Shown: piece after piece, positions 62,005-64,000 of the stretch
How positions within the stretch are numbered: the stretch's first letter is position 1
How the letters are laid out: the number at the start of each line of letters is the position of its first letter
DNA from: Saccharothrix luteola
GTDB taxonomy: Bacteria > Actinomycetota > Actinomycetes > Mycobacteriales > Pseudonocardiaceae
Reading direction: 5' to 3'
DNA: 64,000 nucleotides
Assembly (NCBI RefSeq): GCF_020859565.1
Contig: NZ_JAJHUO010000003.1
Location: forward strand, 356,945 to 420,944
Made by a program: the position numbers and the translations under genes
Notes under the pieces: model-generated
The model's input: only the letters and a program-made list of their open reading frames with translations
Database searches by the model: none
Told to the model about the DNA's origin: nothing

Positions 62005-63159
62005 GTGCTGCGGCGCAACCGGTCGTTCCTGCTGTTGTGGGCCGGGCAGTCCGTGTCCCTCGTCGGGTCGCAGGTGACGGTGGTCGCGGTGCCGTTGGTG
62101 GCGGCGTGGGCGTTGGGCGCGGGGGCCGGGGAGATCGGGGTGGTGACCGCGTGCGGGCGGTTGCCGTACCTCCTGTTCGGGTTGCCCGCCGGGGTGTGGG
62201 TCGACCGGTTGCCGAGGCGGGTGGTGGCCGGGGTGTGCGCGGTCGGCCAGGCGGTGAGCCTGGCGGTCGTGCCGGTGGCGGCGGGGCTCGGGGTGTTGTC
62301 GGTGGCGTTGTTGGCCGTGGTGGCGGCGGTGGCGGGGACGTTCGCCGTGTTCGGTGACATCGCCGGGTTGGCGTTGGTGCCGATGGTGGTGCCCGCCGGG
62401 CAGTTGACGCGCGCCCAGGGCGCGGTGGAGGTGGGGCAGGCGACGGCGCAGGTGGCCGGGCCCGCGGTGGGCGGGTGGCTGGTCGGGGCGGTCACGGCGG
62501 CGGGCGCGCTGGTGGCCGACGCGGTCAGCTTCCTGGTCGCGGCGGTGACGTTGGTGTGGGTCCGGGTGGTCGAACGGCCGCAGGCCGGTGCGGGCATGTG
62601 GGCCGGGGTGCGGGCGGTGTTCGGCCACCAGGGGTTGCGGCGGGTCACGCTGTGCACCGCGACGCAGGTCTTCTGGTTCAACGCCTTCACCGTCGTGGTG
62701 CTGCTGCACCTGGTGTCGGCGTTGGGCCTGTCGGCGGCGCAGGCGGGGCTGACGCTGTCCGCGGGCGCCGTCGGCGGGCTGGTCGGCGCGCTCGTCGCGG
62801 CCCGGGTGGGCGCGTGGTGGGGTCGGCGGCGGACGATGGTCGCCGCGATCCTGGTCACCGGCGCGGGGCAGGCGGCGGTCGCGGCGGACCAGCTGGTGAT
62901 CGGCGCGGTGGCGGTGATGTGGTTCGCGTTGCAGGTCTACAACGTGCACCAGGTGCCGGTGCGGTACGAGGCGACGCCCGCGGCCCTGCACGGGCGCGTC
63001 AACGCGACCATCCGCACGGCGGTCTGGGGCACCGCGCCCGCCGGAGCGCTGGTGGGCGGCCTGCTCGGCGAGGCCGTCGGCTCGCGGGCGACGCTCGTGC
63101 TCAGCGGCCTCGGCGTCGCGACGGCGTGCCTGTGGCTGGTCCGGGCACGCGTCGGGTGA
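62005..63159 (+). CDS. MFS transporter (second of tandem pair)
   Basis: 384 residues with about 12 spans: N-R-S-F-L-L-L-W-A-G-Q-S-V-S-L-V-G-S-Q at the N terminus, G-V-W-V-D-R-L-P-R-R-V in loop 2-3, and V-P-V-R-Y-E-A-T-P-A-A-L-H-G-R-V-N-A-T in loop 10-11, the macrolide-efflux-like group. Only distantly similar to its partner, so not a recent duplicate. The two may act as a heterodimer or export related compounds; the micro-ORF cluster lies directly downstream on the other strand. Confidence 0.88.
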   Translation: MLRRNRSFLLLWAGQSVSLVGSQVTVVAVPLVAAWALGAGAGEIGVVTACGRLPYLLFGLPAGVWVDRLPRRVVAGVCAVGQAVSLAVVPVAAGLGVLSVALLAVVAAVAGTFAVFGDIAGLALVPMVVPAGQLTRAQGAVEVGQATAQVAGPAVGGWLVGAVTAAGALVADAVSFLVAAVTLVWVRVVERPQAGAGMWAGVRAVFGHQGLRRVTLCTATQVFWFNAFTVVVLLHLVSALGLSAAQAGLTLSAGAVGGLVGALVAARVGAWWGRRRTMVAAILVTGAGQAAVAADQLVIGAVAVMWFALQVYNVHQVPVRYEATPAALHGRVNATIRTAVWGTAPAGALVGGLLGEAVGSRATLVLSGLGVATACLWLVRARVG

Positions 63160-63166
63160 GCGCGCC

Positions 63167-63197
63167 GGCCGCGGGAGCCGGAGCGCTCGCCGCGGCC
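63167..63197. terminator. hairpin between the MFS gene and the micro-ORF cluster
   Basis: GGCCGCGG (63167-63174) pairs with CCGCGGCC (63190-63197) around a 15-base loop. It can end the MFS transcript and the opposing micro-ORF transcript. Confidence 0.6.
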
Positions 63198-63244
63198 CGC
63201 GCGTGGCCTCGGTGGGTGTCGTTCACCGTCGTGGGAACCCGTCT

Positions 63245-63265
63245 TCACCAGATCTTGTCGCGCAT
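63245..63265 (-). CDS. micro-ORF 1 (Met-Arg-Asp-Lys-Ile-Trp)
   Basis: Six codons plus TGA, starting ATG. The last 20 bases, TGCGCGACAAGATCTGGTGA, are identical in all three copies. GGAGG lies nine bases upstream of the start on the minus strand. Whether the peptide is made is not shown by sequence, but a correctly placed ribosome site before all three otherwise unrelated copies argues for it. It may be a peptide product, a regulatory upstream frame or part of a small RNA. Confidence 0.6.
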   Translation of the reverse strand: MRDKIW

Positions 63266-63320
63266 GGCGGCGCACCTCCCCTCGACGTGGCGGGCAGCGG
63301 GAACAGCGGCACCAGGGGGA

Positions 63321-63341
63321 TCACCAGATCTTGTCGCGCAC
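63321..63341 (-). CDS. micro-ORF 2 (Met-Arg-Asp-Lys-Ile-Trp, GTG start)
   Basis: The second copy begins with GTG and shares the 20-base core. The ribosome site is GAGG seven bases upstream, with a second GGAGG a few bases further. It is 55 bases before micro-ORF 1 on the minus strand. The sequence following the stop (TCCCCC) differs from copies 1 and 3 (AG). Confidence 0.6.
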   Translation of the reverse strand: MRDKIW

Positions 63342-63386
63342 AACCACACCTCGCCTCCGTCTCGACACGGCTACGACCGGCGGGCT

Positions 63387-63407
63387 TCACCAGATCTTGT
63401 CGCGCAC
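63387..63407 (-). CDS. micro-ORF 3 (Met-Arg-Asp-Lys-Ile-Trp, GTG start)
   Basis: The promoter-proximal copy begins with GTG and is preceded eight bases upstream by GGAGGTGATC, a ten-base complement of the 16S rRNA 3' end, the best ribosome site in the cluster. It is 45 bases before micro-ORF 2. In-frame GTG and CTG codons slightly upstream could lengthen the peptide by three or five residues, but only the common start is conserved in all copies. Confidence 0.6.
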   Translation of the reverse strand: MRDKIW

Positions 63408-63446
63408 CGCGATCACCTCCAGTGGTCCTGGTCACCCCGGTAGCGG

Positions 63447-63480
63447 CTGACACCGACACGGGTCACCATTACTGTGACCC
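63447..63480. promoter_or_regulatory. divergent promoter with palindrome GGGTCAC-N7-GTGACCC
   Basis: Plus-strand promoter for the 63528 gene: CTGACA (63447-63452), 17-base spacer, TACTGT (63470-63475, fits TAnnnT). A perfect inverted repeat, GGGTCAC (63460-63466) and GTGACCC (63474-63480), overlaps the -10. The micro-ORF transcript on the minus strand must start to the left of, or within, the same region, so one protein could control both. Confidence 0.55.
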
Positions 63481-63527
63481 TCCGTCCGGACGCCATGACG
63501 GTCCGGGGCAGACAGTCGTGAGGAACC

Positions 63528-64000
63528 ATGGGCAGAGCGGGTTCGACGTCGTCGGGCGATCGACGCTGGTCACTATGGTCCCTGCCCGGGCGGGCCCTGG
63601 TGTACGTGCTGTCGGTGGATCTGCTCGCCGTCCTCGCGCTCGCCGCCGCGGCCGCGTGGCCCGTGCCCGCCGACTCGTGGACCACGTTCGCCGTCCTGGC
63701 CGGCTGCGCCGCGCTGCACCTGCACTGCTCGCGCTGGATCGAGCGCATCCGCCGCGACCACAGCCACCTGCCGCACGTCGACCTGTGCAGCATCTGGATC
63801 CTGGCCGGCGCCCTCGTGCTGCCGCCCTCGCTCGCCGTCGCGCTCGTCGTGCTGATGTACGCGCACCGCTGGTGGGTCGTCGGCCGCTGGGACGCCTCAC
63901 GCCCACCGCACCGCAACGTGTTCACCACGTCGATGATGGTGCTGGCCACGCTCGCCGCGAGCACCGTGGCGGGCGTCACCGGCCTGCGTGAGAACCTGCG
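63528..64000 (+). CDS. membrane N-terminus of a probable GGDEF (diguanylate cyclase-type) protein, cut by the window end
   Basis: 157 residues are present, open at the window end. The sequence R-R-W-S-L-W-S-L-P-G-R-A-L-V-Y-V-L-S-V-D is followed by four or five spans; L-H-L-H-C-S-R-W-I-E-R-I-R-R-D-H, H-V-D-L-C-S-I-W and H-R-W-W-V-V-G-R-W-D are wording I associate with actinobacterial membrane proteins that end in a GGDEF domain. That domain itself is outside the window, so the call rests on the N terminus. ATG 63528 has GAGGA four bases upstream. Confidence 0.68.
   Translation, partial: MGRAGSTSSGDRRWSLWSLPGRALVYVLSVDLLAVLALAAAAAWPVPADSWTTFAVLAGCAALHLHCSRWIERIRRDHSHLPHVDLCSIWILAGALVLPPSLAVALVVLMYAHRWWVVGRWDASRPPHRNVFTTSMMVLATLAASTVAGVTGLRENL

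Noticed and set aside
63245..63406. CRISPR array formed by the three 20-bp repeats
   Set aside because: Only three copies, spacers of 46 and 56 bases of unequal length measured between repeats, no cas genes, and repeats that coincide exactly with open frames and ribosome sites.
62475..63443. Long plus-strand frame overlapping the second MFS gene and the repeats
   Set aside because: Arg/Gly/Ala-rich composition typical of an out-of-frame reading of high-GC DNA; the MFS frame is clearly the coding one.
63223..63459. 78-residue minus-strand frame across the repeat region
   Set aside because: No ribosome site, third-position G/C below that of neighbours, and its frame does not hold all three repeats; the short frames explain the conserved boundaries better.
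60806..64000. Natural-product cluster around the micro-ORFs (P450, radical SAM, YcaO, LanM)
   Set aside because: No maturation enzyme of any RiPP class is visible in the window; only transporters flank the repeats, so a RiPP assignment is left as an analogy.

Overview
The window is chromosomal DNA of a high-GC actinomycete, most likely order Pseudonocardiales (Saccharothrix/Lentzea/Actinosynnema-like). The evidence is the very high G/C at third codon positions, frequent GTG starts, a complete Pup-proteasome system, a gylR-glpFKD glycerol regulon and a gene order that tracks the proteasome neighbourhood of Mycobacterium tuberculosis (hisE, RecB-type nuclease, TrmI, Mpa, Dop, Pup, PrcB, PrcA, PafA, PafB, PafC, TatA, TatC, HelY, 5'-3' exonuclease, M24 peptidase). 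No rRNA, tRNA, CRISPR array or intact insertion sequence was found.

Layout. 1-5.1 kb: a membrane-anchored protein with a duplicated Cys module, a nucleotidyltransferase, two acetyltransferases, hisE, a small monooxygenase, a phosphoribosyltransferase and a 163-bp fold-back MITE-like element. 5.2-12.6 kb: thioesterase, RecB-like nuclease, FAD monooxygenase with divergent TetR regulator, site-2-type protease, a NarL-type two-component system and a membrane protein. 12.6-28 kb: the proteasome locus, trmI, mpa, then an 8-kb block (second two-component system, ABC transporter, aldo/keto reductase, Nudix, FtsX-type permease), then dop, pup, prcB, prcA. Pup ends in Gly-Gly-Glu, so it is encoded ready for ligation. 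28-37.6 kb: the glycerol regulon (GylR-like regulator with two matching operators), a secreted propeller protein, a MarR-GNAT fusion and a PAP2-lipid kinase fusion. 37.7-51 kb: pafA, an ArsR/SRPBCC pair, a two-component system divergent from a secreted HbpS-like protein, pafBC, tatAC, a lipid kinase and helY. 51-60.7 kb: DUF4333 protein, a second Eis-type protein, exonuclease, peptidase, Lrp regulator, class IV PLP enzyme, GlxA-type regulator, DJ-1/PfpI protein and an ECF sigma factor with a SnoaL-like tail. 60.8-64 kb: two tandem MFS transporters, an intergenic region, and the start of a membrane protein of the kind that usually carries a GGDEF domain.

The most unusual object is in the last intergenic region (63.2-63.4 kb). 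Three direct repeats on the minus strand are each exactly a six-codon reading frame (Met-Arg-Asp-Lys-Ile-Trp-stop, start ATG, GTG, GTG). Each has its own good Shine-Dalgarno sequence at normal spacing, while the flanks are unrelated. They lie between a divergent promoter with a palindrome and a terminator-like hairpin. This looks like a dedicated tricistronic micro-peptide transcript or a repeat-bearing small RNA, and I do not recognise it as any described system.

Regulation is visible at many points. There are perfect or near-perfect palindromes before gylR and glpF, before the MarR-GNAT gene, between the second kinase and the ABC transporter, and before the TetR gene. dop and pafA both carry a TAnnnT hexamer exactly six bases before ATG, suggesting leaderless transcripts. 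A perfect hairpin buries the start codon of the small gene after pafC.
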